Origin: a virus
DNA: 34,413 bases
Reading direction: 5' to 3' (one strand)
Virus record (IMG/VR): IMGVR_UViG_3300025695_000056
Location: 1 to 34,413 of that record
Both the position numbers and the translations under genes were made by a program. Positions 1 to 11,500 of the stretch are shown one piece after another. Position 1 is the stretch's first letter. The number at the start of each line of letters is the position of its first letter. Below the pieces are notes generated by a model, which saw only the letters and a program-made list of their open reading frames with translations, made no database searches and was not told the DNA's origin.

Positions 1-932
1 ATTCCTTTATCAACTGCTGCGTTTCTTATTGAAACAATTCCTGTAGCTGATCCAGCAGCTGGTGCAGTTAATGCAAACAATATCTTGTTACTTGCGTTAT
101 TTTGATTTACAAGTCTTGGAACTGTGCCATCATTTACGTCTATCTTTAGATCATTACTATTACCAACTGTAAATCCGGCATCTCCCAATGCTAATGCATC
201 AGTTGTTTTTAAGTAATCACTTGCTAAAAATCCACCCAAACGCAATGCATCATTAGCAGTACCCCAAATGATTGGTTCATTTGTAGCGCCTGTTACTGGC
301 TGGTCTAGAGCATTTTTTGTAATACCTGTGGCACTATTGACTAGTGTAATACCTTTTTTGATTAAACTAAATCCTGTTAAAGATGGAACACCAGCTGCTT
401 GTACGCCATTTAATGTAAACTCTTCTCCGGAGATTATATACAGGCTAACATCATTTATTAGAGCAACAATAATAGTTTTTTCAACTGCTGGAACAGAGTT
501 ATCTGTAACATTAACACTAAGCATCTGTGTTGTTCCGCTTCCTGCACTCTGAGGACCTACTAATATAAACTCGCCTGCGGCTGTTTTACCATATAACTGA
601 TTACTTGTACTGCTCCACCACAAATCGCCTTCATCTAGTCCTGCTGGTTCAGAACTTGATACTTCGGTACCGCCTGCTGTTTTCCATGCACTACCAGTAT
701 AAAACTTTAGTTTAGTAGTTCCAGCATCATACCATACCTGGCCATCAATGGCTTTAGCAGGTGCAGTAGTTCCTCTGAAGTTTTCTAGTAAATGAACTAG
801 GTTTTCATTTTGGGCTTCACCAAATCCACTATAGTTTTTACCAATAAGTTTTAGATCAGTTGTTTGATCTATTGTGCCGTCTTCAACGACTGTTATCTGT
901 GTACCGTTATATCTATTTACAATATAGGCCAT
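1..932 (-). CDS. Tail-fibre-like structural protein, 3' part outside window (paralogue 1 of 3)
   Basis: An open frame runs from the ATG at 932 leftward past position 1, so only about 310 N-terminal residues are present. The start is preceded by a strong Shine-Dalgarno (GAGGAG, about 941-946) and by a late-type promoter motif at 963-970. The first 130 residues match the two genes just upstream: MAY start, then IGKNYSGFGEAQNENLVHL, LLENF, GQVWYDAG, LKFYTGSAW and a final LVGPQ. This N-terminal block is known to me from fibre-like virion proteins of marine T4-like phages; by inference it attaches the fibre to the baseplate or to a neighbouring fibre. The rest is Thr/Ala/Asn-rich beta-type sequence without a domain I can name. 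The C-terminal tip, which would define host contact, lies outside the window. Confidence 0.8.
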   Translation of the reverse strand, partial: MAYIVNRYNGTQITVVEDGTIDQTTDLKLIGKNYSGFGEAQNENLVHLLENFRGTTAPAKAIDGQVWYDAGTTKLKFYTGSAWKTAGGTEVSSSEPAGLDEGDLWWSSTSNQLYGKTAAGEFILVGPQSAGSGTTQMLSVNVTDNSVPAVEKTIIVALINDVSLYIISGEEFTLNGVQAAGVPSLTGFSLIKKGITLVNSATGITKNALDQPVTGATNEPIIWGTANDALRLGGFLASDYLKTTDALALGDAGFTVGNSNDLKIDVNDGTVPRLVNQNNASNKILFALTAPAAGSATGIVSIRNAAVDKG

Positions 933-962
933 TGTTGCTCCTCGTGCTTAGTGCTCTTATGT

Positions 963-970
963 TATTTATC
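963..970 (-). promoter_or_regulatory. T4-type late promoter (GATAAATA)
   Basis: Minus-strand GATAAATA matches T4 late consensus TATAAATA at 7 of 8 bases. With T4 spacing, transcription would start near 957 and give a leader of about 25 bases containing the GAGGAG ribosome site of the fibre gene starting at 932. The motif lies directly downstream of the stop codon (972-974) of the preceding gene. Confidence 0.65.
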
Positions 971-971
971 G

Positions 972-2894
972 TTAAAGTGCCGATGCTGCTATTGTGCTAC
1001 CGTTGACATCCCATATTCCACTGTTTATCTTCATAGTTATTATTATTCTATTTGCTGTTAGGTTAACTGATGCTGTAGGAGAAGTGATTGTAAAGTCACC
1101 AATAACATTAACGTTTTGTGTACCTGCACTATCAACCGCTTGTAAAGATTTTACAATGCCGCTATTAACATCAATCGGATCAGATGTAGCTGTATAATAA
1201 TATGCATGTATCTTGGCAGTTTTACCTTGTGTGTCAACAGGTGCAGCAGGTATTGGATATATTTCTGTTAATAATACAGCAATATTAGTAAGCAATCCGT
1301 CATCTGCAAAAGTATCACCATATGTTCCTGTTGCATATGTACTACCTAATCCAGTAACATCTACTCCCATAGCAATAGTTGATGATGCTAGTTCGTCATC
1401 AACATATCTTTTAACTACTACATCTTGATCAGCACCTTCTGTTAATAATGCATTGTCGGCTTTACGGCGTGGGCTTACTGGAGTTTCTACGTTTGTTATT
1501 TTTACCTTGTTTATTAAGTTTATACTGCCAGTTGATGCAAACTCTAGATTACTAGTTGTTGTAATACGATCTTCAGTTAATGTCATTGTATCACTTTGTA
1601 GATTATTTCCTACTACTAGTGTATTAAGTTGTCCTAACGTTTGTAAACTACTATTTACAACCGTTGATCCTAACGTATCCAATGATAATACATTTGTATT
1701 ATTAATAGCATAGTTGTTTAACTCGTTATCAATATTAATAATATGACTACTTGTCCAGCTGTTGGTTGCATTTATCCAAGTCCAGCGTTTATCGTCGCCT
1801 TCAACTCTTATAACAATGCCGCCATCATCAGCTTCTGCGTCAGTTGCTAATGTACTATCATCTTTGATTGCAAGTTCAATCTGATGATCCTCAACTCTAA
1901 GAGTAGCAATATCTAAACTCACTGAGTTTCCTTCGATTAATAAATCTCCAGTAACACGCAAGTCTCCTGTAACATCTAACGTATATGCAGGATTTGTTTT
2001 AAATACACCAATCTTTTTAGTATCAGCATCAAAATACATAGCAGTGTATGTACCCGCAACATCTTTAAGATCTACTCGCATGTCAGCATTTTGAATATTA
2101 TTCTGCCAGACTGTGGTTTGTCCACTTACCTTTATTGTAAGATCCGTATCTAGTCCAATACTTAATCCGTTATCGTTGGCTATTGCCAATCTGCCTGTTG
2201 TAACATCATCAACAACAGCACTTATAAAACTGTTCTGATCAAAAACATTTCCAAGCTCGTCAACAATTTTTCCAGCACTAGAGGCTTTTCCAAGCCATTC
2301 AAAATCAACAAATGCTGAGTTTATGTTTACACCTTGTTTTAAATCTGTAAATCCTGTAATAGCCGGAAACGGTGTAAAGGTTACATTTTCTTTTGAAACG
2401 ATTGCATATAAACTACCATTTAAATACTTTTTAACTACCACTCTATTTTGACTTGTAGTATCTCTAATAGTTTCTATTACATCGCCTGATCTAAGCTGAT
2501 TTTTAGTATATGATGGTCCTACTAATACTGCTTCAACTCCGTTCCAAAACAACAACTGATCTTTAGATCCGTCTATCCATATATCTCCTGGTATTAGTTC
2601 TGACGGTTGAGAACTAGCATATATTGTACTATCTGTACTTCTAAATGTTATACCATCGTATATTTTTAATCTGCCTGTAGCAGTATCATACCAAAGTTGT
2701 CCTTTAAGTGGTTTTACCGGTGCTGTACTATTACTAAAGTTTTCCAGCATCTTAATAAAGTTTTCATTTATACTTTCGCCAAATCCTTGATAGTTTTTTC
2801 CTATTAATGCAATATCTGCACTGGATATATCTAGCCTGCCATCAACTAGTTCAACTAGTAACGATCCGTCTGTTTTGTTTAGTTTATAGGCCAT
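972..2894 (-). CDS. Tail-fibre-like structural protein (paralogue 2 of 3)
   Basis: 640 residues. Residues 1-130 are the shared N-terminal block (MAYKLNKTDG, IGKNYQGFGESINENFIKM, GQLWYDTATGRLKIYDG, LVGPSYT). The middle has the fibre signature YTLDVTGDLRVTGDLLIEGN followed by TLRVEDHQIELA, a short beta-repeat common in marine T4-like tail fibres. The C-terminal 180 residues are Thr/Ser/Ala-rich and contain KRYVDDEL; no collar domain or recognised tip is visible. The start is chosen from GGAGT a few bases upstream and from its direct contact with the previous stop (TAA then ATG), which implies translational coupling to the gene at 2895-4877. Likely a trimeric fibre or fibre-base segment; the exact position in the virion cannot be told from sequence. 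Confidence 0.8.
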   Translation of the reverse strand: MAYKLNKTDGSLLVELVDGRLDISSADIALIGKNYQGFGESINENFIKMLENFSNSTAPVKPLKGQLWYDTATGRLKIYDGITFRSTDSTIYASSQPSELIPGDIWIDGSKDQLLFWNGVEAVLVGPSYTKNQLRSGDVIETIRDTTSQNRVVVKKYLNGSLYAIVSKENVTFTPFPAITGFTDLKQGVNINSAFVDFEWLGKASSAGKIVDELGNVFDQNSFISAVVDDVTTGRLAIANDNGLSIGLDTDLTIKVSGQTTVWQNNIQNADMRVDLKDVAGTYTAMYFDADTKKIGVFKTNPAYTLDVTGDLRVTGDLLIEGNSVSLDIATLRVEDHQIELAIKDDSTLATDAEADDGGIVIRVEGDDKRWTWINATNSWTSSHIINIDNELNNYAINNTNVLSLDTLGSTVVNSSLQTLGQLNTLVVGNNLQSDTMTLTEDRITTTSNLEFASTGSINLINKVKITNVETPVSPRRKADNALLTEGADQDVVVKRYVDDELASSTIAMGVDVTGLGSTYATGTYGDTFADDGLLTNIAVLLTEIYPIPAAPVDTQGKTAKIHAYYYTATSDPIDVNSGIVKSLQAVDSAGTQNVNVIGDFTITSPTASVNLTANRIIITMKINSGIWDVNGSTIAASAL

Positions 2895-4877
2895 TTATGA
2901 TACTCCGTGATAGATAATAAAGTTAAGTGCAAGGAACGGATTTGTTATGTCTAGTGCATCATTTGCTAAATCTACTACACCTCCTGATGTTCGTAGTCGT
3001 GTTCCAGTTCCTGATGAATCACCGTCGTTGGGTACAACTTCTGATGCACTTGCTGTAGCTGTTGTAGTAGCATAGAATTGCTCTCCTGTACTACTTTTTA
3101 AGTCGTGCTCGTGTTCGGGCAAGTTGGCTGCTGTTATTGTAACATCTTCACTACCTGCTATGCCGCCCATAACACCTACAGTTGATGATGTAATTCTGTT
3201 TGCCGATACTACTTGTCCTAGTCCTGCAGGCGTTCTTCCTCGCATATCCGGTATTTTAAACAATGTATTAGGATCACTTGGTGTTCCATGATACCATGTT
3301 GTTGGATCTGCTGAACTGTAACCTAAAACTGTTGCTAAATTACCGTATGTTGTTAATGATTTTTCTGTTCCGTCTAATATAAACCATCCAGCAGGTGCAA
3401 CTAATCCGCCATACATTATTACAGTACCAACCGGCATAGTATCAATCGAACCAATAAGCTGTGCAGGCGTTGCTTTAACTAATGTTCCGCTTTGATTTAA
3501 CAAAACTTCATCTGTTGTTCTGTTGATGCTTGATGCTGCTGCTCTATTAGAAATAGCAGCTGATTGTATGGTAGATGTAAATGTTTTGGTAGATCCGCCT
3601 GTTTGTCCATCAAATGTAAAACTTGTTGCACTAACATCTCCTGCTAGTGAAAAAGTAGTTACACTATTAAGTTTTGCTGTACTGCCAGCCGTACCGCTAA
3701 CATTACCTGTTACATTGCCTGTTAAGTTACCTGTTATACGATTAGCATGTAATGTATCGTAAGGTAATACTGACGAGCCTATAGAATAAACATTTGCAGT
3801 ATCTGGTAGTATATTTCCTGTAGTAATGCTGCCATCGACATCAAAGTTTCCAGTTACAGTTAGATTTCCTGTTATGCTGGTATTTCCTGTTAGCCCTGTT
3901 GTTCCAGTTACAGTTAAGTTACCGGCAAGTTTTTGATTTCCAACTACATCTAAACTTTCTGTTGGAGACAAGTTATTGATGCCTACATTGGTGTTTCCTT
4001 TAACTCTAATCGGTATTGAAAACACTCCGTTGTTGTTAACTCTTAAATCTATTGGAGCACCTGGAACGGCATTTTCAACAATACTGTTATTACCTTCAAC
4101 TACTAAACTTAATGTTTTTGAAACACCAACTTCTAACCCTTGATTGGTTTTTATTTGAAGTTTTTCTGAAAGTTGATTAACAATGTTGTTGCGCATAAAT
4201 GTCGAACTTGGTATTGTTGCTCCACTAATAAGTAAGTTTTCTGCGTTAGTTGCAGTGCCATTAAACTTTGCTGCTGTTAATGTTTGATTAAAGTTCGTTC
4301 CAACTTTTATCGGTGTTACACTATTAAATCCAGCAAATGTTGTTTTAGGTGAAAACTCAACTCTACTTGTAATACTAACTGGTATATTTTCAATGTATAC
4401 AACTACTACTGTTCTAGTTGTATCTGTAGTATCTACTATCTCAACTGATTTAGCTCCTGTAGTATTTCCATTACTAAAATCAGGACCTACTAACAGCCAA
4501 CCGCTGCCTGTATACAAATACAACTGACTAGTTGATGTATTAACCCAAAGATCTCCTTTAACACTGTTTGTGCTATCAGGTTCTGATGCGTTCTTTTTTA
4601 GGCCGCCTGCTGCGACCCAGTTTGTGCCATCGTATATTTTTAACTGATCTATACTGTCTGTAGTATCATACCAAAGTTGTCCTTCAACAGGATTTAATGG
4701 CGGATTTGCATTTGCAAAGTTTTCTAATAGTTTTAAAAAGTTTTCATTGATTGCAACACCATAGTCTGATAACAATCTACCAGGAAGTTTTAAACTAGTT
4801 TCTGTATTGATTGCATTGTCTTCGACAGTAATAATACCTTTGTTAGCTTGGTCTGTAAACGGAATCTCATATGCCAT
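2895..4877 (-). CDS. Tail-fibre-like protein with C-terminal phage tail collar domain (paralogue 3 of 3)
   Basis: 660 residues. The N-terminal 130 residues are the same block as in the two genes downstream (YGVAINENFLKLLENFANAN, GQLWYDTTDS, LKIYDGTNW, LVGPDFS). Residues about 300-400 hold short GNLTVTG / TGNLTGNVTGNVSG repeats, typical of a thin beta-helical shaft. From about residue 480 there is a phage Tail Collar domain: MPVGTVIMYGG, APAGWFILDG, then IPDMRGRTPAGLG, ending in a C-terminal NFIIYHG. This domain is shared with T4 gp12-type short fibres and many other fibre tips. The ATG overlaps the previous stop by one base (TAATG) and follows a GGAGG ribosome site, so it is probably co-translated with the 200-residue gene. 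Of the three paralogues only this one visibly has a collar; the tip of the first is outside the window. Confidence 0.85.
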   Translation of the reverse strand: MAYEIPFTDQANKGIITVEDNAINTETSLKLPGRLLSDYGVAINENFLKLLENFANANPPLNPVEGQLWYDTTDSIDQLKIYDGTNWVAAGGLKKNASEPDSTNSVKGDLWVNTSTSQLYLYTGSGWLLVGPDFSNGNTTGAKSVEIVDTTDTTRTVVVVYIENIPVSITSRVEFSPKTTFAGFNSVTPIKVGTNFNQTLTAAKFNGTATNAENLLISGATIPSSTFMRNNIVNQLSEKLQIKTNQGLEVGVSKTLSLVVEGNNSIVENAVPGAPIDLRVNNNGVFSIPIRVKGNTNVGINNLSPTESLDVVGNQKLAGNLTVTGTTGLTGNTSITGNLTVTGNFDVDGSITTGNILPDTANVYSIGSSVLPYDTLHANRITGNLTGNVTGNVSGTAGSTAKLNSVTTFSLAGDVSATSFTFDGQTGGSTKTFTSTIQSAAISNRAAASSINRTTDEVLLNQSGTLVKATPAQLIGSIDTMPVGTVIMYGGLVAPAGWFILDGTEKSLTTYGNLATVLGYSSADPTTWYHGTPSDPNTLFKIPDMRGRTPAGLGQVVSANRITSSTVGVMGGIAGSEDVTITAANLPEHEHDLKSSTGEQFYATTTATASASEVVPNDGDSSGTGTRLRTSGGVVDLANDALDITNPFLALNFIIYHGVS

Positions 4878-5479
4878 TAGCTATTACCTCCGCTAAGACT
4901 TTGTACTCTTACAGTATAATCAATCTGTATTAATCTGTTGAGTGATTTTTGTACTGGGTGGAAAATAACATGAGTAAGAAGTCTTCCTGTTCCGCTGGCT
5001 GAATAACCTACCAACCCAAGTTCATCAAATACAAACTGTTGTTCTGTATCAGCAGCAGTATCAAATGCATCTTGTCCTTCTGGTTCGCCGTAGTCTAACA
5101 AACAACTTACAACAATATCAGTATAGTTTGTACCAGTAACATGACGTGTTTCTATTTTGTTTCGTTGTGGATCAACATTGTTTACACTGCGATCGTCTAC
5201 CACTTTTGCATATGTTTGATTGTACAAACTTGCATTTGTACCTGTGCTGTTTGGTGTTAAGTATGTAATAATACCAGTTGGATCAACACTTGTTCCTCCG
5301 TTGCCAAACGCCATTTGATATATATAGCCTGATCCGGCATTTCCAAGACTTTCAGCAAGGCTAATACTCATATTTTCATAATGAATAGCATTGCGCTTGT
5401 TAACAAATACATGCCCACTTTCTGGATTGTGTATTTTTATGTGTCCTTCGAGGTGTACACCGCTTTGTTCGTTAATCAT
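4877..5479 (-). CDS. Conserved-looking baseplate or fibre structural protein, function unknown
   Basis: 200 residues, no signal peptide or membrane segment. It begins MINEQSGVHLEGHIKIHNPE, followed by VNKRNAIHYENMS, and has a Gly/Thr-rich centre (MAFGNGGTSVDPTG). The C-terminal half carries FDELGLVGY and a final IDYTVRVQSLSGGNS. I recognise the general style as that of small virion proteins lying next to tail-fibre genes in marine T4-like phages, but cannot assign a T4 counterpart; by position it could replace one of the small wedge or connector proteins (gp8, gp9 or gp11). It has its own late-type promoter at 5503-5510 and a GGAA ribosome site, and its stop overlaps the next fibre start. That coupling suggests it connects the fibres to the baseplate. 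Confidence 0.7.
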   Translation of the reverse strand: MINEQSGVHLEGHIKIHNPESGHVFVNKRNAIHYENMSISLAESLGNAGSGYIYQMAFGNGGTSVDPTGIITYLTPNSTGTNASLYNQTYAKVVDDRSVNNVDPQRNKIETRHVTGTNYTDIVVSCLLDYGEPEGQDAFDTAADTEQQFVFDELGLVGYSASGTGRLLTHVIFHPVQKSLNRLIQIDYTVRVQSLSGGNS

Positions 5480-5502
5480 GTTTCCATTCCGTTTCTATAC
5501 TG

Positions 5503-5510
5503 TATTTATC
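5503..5510 (-). promoter_or_regulatory. T4-type late promoter (GATAAATA) overlapping a stop codon
   Basis: Minus-strand GATAAATA, 7 of 8 bases of TATAAATA. The TAA inside it (5506-5508) is the stop codon of the giant gene 5506-19146. T4 spacing predicts a start near 5497 and an 18-base leader carrying GGAA before the ATG at 5479. Confidence 0.65.
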
Positions 5511-8500
5511 GTGGTAGCGATATTGTTTTGTCTGTTATAAATCTAGCTATTTGATTTGTACTGGTTGCAAGAGATTTTCCTGCATCATTCCATATTTTTC
5601 CTGTTCTACGAACAACTTCAACGAATATTCCATCTGCAGGAGCATCAATATAATCTGCAAGTGTTAATACTGTGATTGTACTACCGTCGCCTGTTATTAT
5701 ATTTTGAAGTGTATACTCAGGATCTATTGTTACATCTGCTTCAGGAGAATCTTGATCAACTGTTTTGTCAAATGTTACAATATTATCTTTGCGCAATCTA
5801 GTCCCGGCTAAAAATACGTCAATCTCATTTACACTAGTTGGAATAAAATCAAGTATAAACTCTTTGGTGCTAGAATCACCAATAAACATAGTTTTAGAAG
5901 TTTCGTCTTTATAAGGAATATTCTCTTCTAATCCCTGTCCTTGTACAACTGTAGCAGTTGGATATTGTTCTTTAATACCTGTGCCTAAAGTACCTCTTCT
6001 TATCTGTCTAAGAAGGTTGCCATCAACACTAAAATATTCAATACGCTCTTTATCTATCCAAACAACACCTGGTACGCCAAGTGCTTTGTTAGGTTCTTGT
6101 ATTCCTGTACTATCAACTAACTGAATATTTGAATCATAATAGTTTAAAGGCTGTTGTAGTTTGTATTCATTGTCTTTGTTTAAACGCTTGAAGTGGAAAC
6201 GATTTAGCATATCTTTAAAAATACGATATCCAAACTTAGGATCGCTTGTTAATGCTGTAAACTGTAATACTTCAACTTTATCGTTTGATGTAACTTTATT
6301 ATAAAGCTGAACGCCAGTTCCACTTGCATCAAGAGAATAATCATTCTGAGGAGTAAGCAACTTGCCGTTTTTAAATACCCAAACATAGTTTGCACTTAAT
6401 GCAGGTTTTTCAAGTTTGATGAATCCTCTACTCAACAAGTTTTTATCAATATAAAACTGTGTTCCTGCAGGTGCTTGATTTGTGTTCCAAACAATATCGT
6501 ATGAGTTTCTTTCAAACCCATTTATATCGTGATTACTGAATACATAGATATCAACTGTTTCCCATTCTTCCGGTGCTTCAGTTAATGATAAAACATCTGT
6601 TTCAATAAGAGTGATAGCTCCAATAGTTGCTCGTGTACTATCAGATTCCCAACTTGCTGTAACTTCTGGAGTATCGTCAATACTTTTTAACTGGAATAAC
6701 TCTCTAATATATCCTTGTAGTTCTATTGTTAATATTCTTCCATTTCTGCTAAAGGATTCAACACATGCAATAACTGTAGTACTATCATCAGCTAGTTCAA
6801 AACTAACATCTTGTCCTATTACAGGATCATTTACACCAGATGGTTCGGTGTCTATTTCCACTGTTGTGTTTATAAAGTAATATTCTGCATCTCTAATAAT
6901 AAAGATTTCCAATGTCTGACCAATCAGTCCTACGTTGTTGTTGAGAAGCTGTACTCTTCCATTTGCAGTATCATAATAGTAATCGAGTACATTGACAATC
7001 TCACCGTCGATATAAAGTATAACATCTGTATTTCTAACTGCTGTTGTGTCTTCAAACTGCCATCTATCAATGTCGTAAGCACGGTTGAAATCTATTGTAT
7101 ATTTTTTTCTATAACCTGCATTTAAGAACCTTCCGTCTCCACGCTTAACTAAAATATTATGCGATAAAGGTTTATCAATAACTGGTAGTGCAACATCATT
7201 AGTAAATCTATGAACTTTATTTGTACCATCAGTTACAAAAGTATTATCGATTACCATTTGACTGTATTGATTTACACTGCCGTCATATATTGTATATCCA
7301 ATAATCTTGCCGGCAGTTATTTTAATCGGAAACTCAAGTTGAGCTTTGCCAGCATCTGATTCTGTAAGTCCATAATCTGTTGTATCGTTTTGCAATACAC
7401 CATTTATTGTTACAAACGAACTTAATCCAGACTTCCAAGTGATTGGCAGATTGTATATAAAAGTATCACCAGTAGAAACAATGTTATCACTGTCGATTAA
7501 ATCTACACCATTGGTTCCTATTGTAAGTATTGAAAGATTTTTTCCTGCATCGAGTGCTGTACTATCATTTAAACTTATAAACTTTCTTTCATAATCAACA
7601 TTTAAATCGTCATTGTCGATAATATCACCATCAACTTTTACAACTAATGTAGTGTTTGATTGTGGGAAACTATCAAACTCCCATTCAATAGTTGTGCCAT
7701 CTGTGATATAGTTTCTAACACTAATAACACCCTGGCCGTCTGCACTTCTATTATAAACTTGTATGTCTACAGCATCAAGCACCTGTCCTGGTACTTGCTC
7801 TTCTGGTCCTTTGCTTGTTGTTTCTGTAACAAATCCGTCACCGTCAACTACAATGTCTCCTGAATCTATTCCAGTTGCAGTTGTGTATTCAAAGTTGCCA
7901 CCTTGTAAACTTACATCGTATGCTGTTGACTCTGGAGTGAAACTACCATCACTAGTAGATTTTCTAATAATCACAACATCACCATCTTTGGTTTCAATAA
8001 CATCGCTGTCTAGGAATACGGTATTTGTAATATTGTCGCCTTGTGGTGATACCATTTTTGCATTTGGATTGGCTGTTACACTACTTCCATCATAAAACGG
8101 ATCATCTATTCTTACATTATTAAGATATACATTGTATGTTACACCCGATTCTAAAACACCGCTCAATGATATTATCTGAGTACTACCATCTAATGTGATA
8201 ATCTCGTCTTCGTAGTTGGTGTCAAATGTATCAAAATCAATACCATAACTATTTGCATCAAACCCAGTGTTTTCTCCAAAACCGATACTGTCCATTTGGA
8301 CGCCACCATAATCAACTCCGTCCATTAACTGACTTAGTTCTTTGCCTGGCATGTTTGTAGTAGGCTTGTAGAAGAAGTTTATTCTATCTTCAGCAGTTAA
8401 CAAGTTGGATGATTTTTTATAGTTTATAACAACAGCAGCATTATTTGCAGGTGCAGTAGTAAATGTTATTTTACCACGATATCTGTCAAATGTCTTGGTT

Positions 8501-11500
8501 GTATCGATAACATTTGACGCTACAAATTCACTTATCAGTTGTGGCTCTCCTGCAACAGTTATTGATATGTCTGCACTGTTTGTGCTCAGTGGCCATTTTA
8601 AACTAAACTCAGTCAAGCCGCCATTGCCAATAAATGTTTCTGTTTCATCCAATGTAGTAAAGTAATATGCACCAGCAACTCTATCAAACTTCATCAACAT
8701 ATGAGTTGATCTGATTACACTATTTCCTATCTGTGCATAAACAACTGCATCAACACCATCTTCAGTTAAACTTCCGTTTATTGTTACAGTCGGTGTTGTA
8801 AAGTATTTTGCTCCAACTGTGTCAACTTCAATGTACTGGATTGATCCGCCGCCAATATAAGCAAGGCCTTCGAGTGTTGGACCTCCGCCACCACTGACTG
8901 TTACATTTGCAGTATCAGTATATCCACTGCCTCCATTGTAAACAACAAACTCTGTTATTTCAAATCCAACATTGTCTAACCAATGTTTTTGTGGATATGT
9001 AGTTGTCGTATCGTTTATTCCGACAAGGCCGTTGTTGTAAAACTTGATAGTTTCACTGATAATCTGTCCACGCTCTGCATCATAGCGAGGTGGCAAATCA
9101 AAATCAGTAACACTAGTTTGTGTTGGTTCTGTTCTACCATATGAACTAATATATTCTCTTATTTTAGTACTGTATGGTTTTACTTCTTCAATATAGTCTT
9201 GATAGTTAGGAAGATTATCGTTTTGATAAGTTACTTTTTGTGTAAGCTCGCCAACGTTGTGTTTTGCAACTACAAAACTTGATTTAAATATCCAGTCTAA
9301 ATCAACCTGTTCGCTCATTGCATATCTAATACTAGCAAAGAATAGTTTATTCCATTCCACTTCTAGTTGATCAACAAACAAGTTATCTCTTAGTGCATAC
9401 AGTATTATTTTTATTTCATCAGTTGGCTCACTATCGTACAACGAAATGTCATAGATTATGTTATCAAATCCAACTGCATCATTTTGATACAATGTATTGC
9501 TAAATTCTACTGTGCCATTTTGTCTGCCTACAACTTTATAGTTGATAGTATAATCTACTTCTAGTTGATTGTCAATCTTTTCTAATAGTATCCAGCCGCC
9601 GCTGCCAATATTTTCAATCTTAACAGTATTGCCTAGTTTATCGTTTAATCCATCAAGTTCATAACTACCATCTATAACAAAATCAATAGATGTAACTTCA
9701 CTGTATCCAGTTGCATACCAGTCAACATACTTCCAGTATCTATTAACATCATAACTTTGAATATAGTTTCTAAACCATTCTTGTGTGGATGATATCCAGT
9801 TGTACACTGCCCACAATCCGCCTACTTCTATATCAGTTGTTACAAGAACACTAAACGGACGTACAATAAGTGTAGTATCACTTAAATAGTTTTTGCCGCC
9901 ATTTACAACTTCAACTTCGATAACTTGTCCGAGATTATTGATGTAAGTTTTTATTTCTGCATCAACACCTTTACCTTCTATAGTTACTGTTGGACCATGT
10001 CGCTTGCCAGTTGTATAGTTACTGTCAATGTATCCTCTTCCTGGTTCTGTAATAGTTGCGCCTGTAATGGTTCCGTCAACAATAATAGGTGTAAGGGTTG
10101 CTTGTTTGATTTTTGCAGTACCAACAAATCTCAACAAACTTTCTGTATCAATCTGTGTGTCCCACTCATTGCTAAACTTGCTTGGTGCAGTTTCTGTTTG
10201 GAACAAAGGCGAAATATCAAAATCATCTACGATTGTATATTGTGATAATACTCCATTTACTCTTTCAATAACTTGTTTTAGTGCTTCAGTTCTATTAACA
10301 AATATAGTTTGATTTGGATTATTTAAAATGCCATAACGTTGAGCAACACTGATATTTAAATCAGGCAAAACTTTTCCGTTTTTATCGTACCCTGCTAAAC
10401 TGTCAACCCACTTGTCAACAATGTCATTATTTGGCTTGCTTGATGCCAATCCTTCAACAACCAATGCATATTCGCTATGAATGTTTTTGTTTTCTGCATT
10501 ATCTTGAACATAATAATCTACATGCAAAATAGTATCTTTATCTTTTACAAGATTTTTTACATTGTGTAATGCAAACTTTTTACCATCAAGCAGTGTAATA
10601 TGTCTGTAACCCTGACCTGAAGGATCTGCTATCAAGTTTGCAACATCAAACGAGCTGATCTTTCTGCCATATGTATCAGGCAATGTGTTTTTGTTTTTAA
10701 CCCAGAAATAATACTTTGGTACAAAAATACTTGCTACACTATCGTATACTCTTGCTCTTACATAAGAATCATCGCTGTATAATGATTTTCCACTTATGCT
10801 ACTTGCTAGTCCTTCTGTAGTGTCTGCTATTTCATCCCATTCACTTGGTAATAAATCACTTTCAACCCACTCATATACATCTATACTAAACCCAGGAATA
10901 ATCTGATTCCATGTATTGGATTTATATTGTATACTTCCTTGATACGGATTGTACCATTTTATAGCATCGAGATTCCACCATAGTTTTCCAACTTGCTGTT
11001 TACCCCAAAGATCTGCTACACCAGTGTCTCTAGTGCCAACATTATAAACTGCTGGATCATAATAAGTCTTATAACTAAGTTCTTGTTCTGCAGGGCCGGC
11101 AATACGTCCTCTGATAGGATCTATATAATCAAGGTATGTGATCAAATCATTTGTATTTGTATCATATAGCCACACACCTTTGATTTTATCAACGTCAACA
11201 TAACTGTCGCCTTGGCTGTTAATATTCCAAGCTGTGGCATTTAAGTCAGTTCTATGATCTTGAATAAGTCCTGTTTTGTCATCAACTGCTGTTCCTATTG
11301 AAATAACATACAGATGGTTTCTATTTAATACACTTAATATATCAGATGAATCTGATATATCTACTTGTGAATAAAGTTTTTCAGCATATACCAACTTGTT
11401 GTTTAGTGTTTCATACACATAAACTTGTCCATTATCTTTGATTTTATCATAAATGTTTGTTGCTTTATTATCAAAGTCTGTAAGTTCATTGTCAAATGTT

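Noticed and set aside
6611-7125. Plus-strand open frames inside the giant gene (also those at 9925-10312, 12740-13219, 21745-22194, 23250-24233 and 24452-24953)
   Set aside because: They are antisense to well-supported structural genes, have no ribosome sites or recognisable domains, and show the biased composition expected of the reverse strand.
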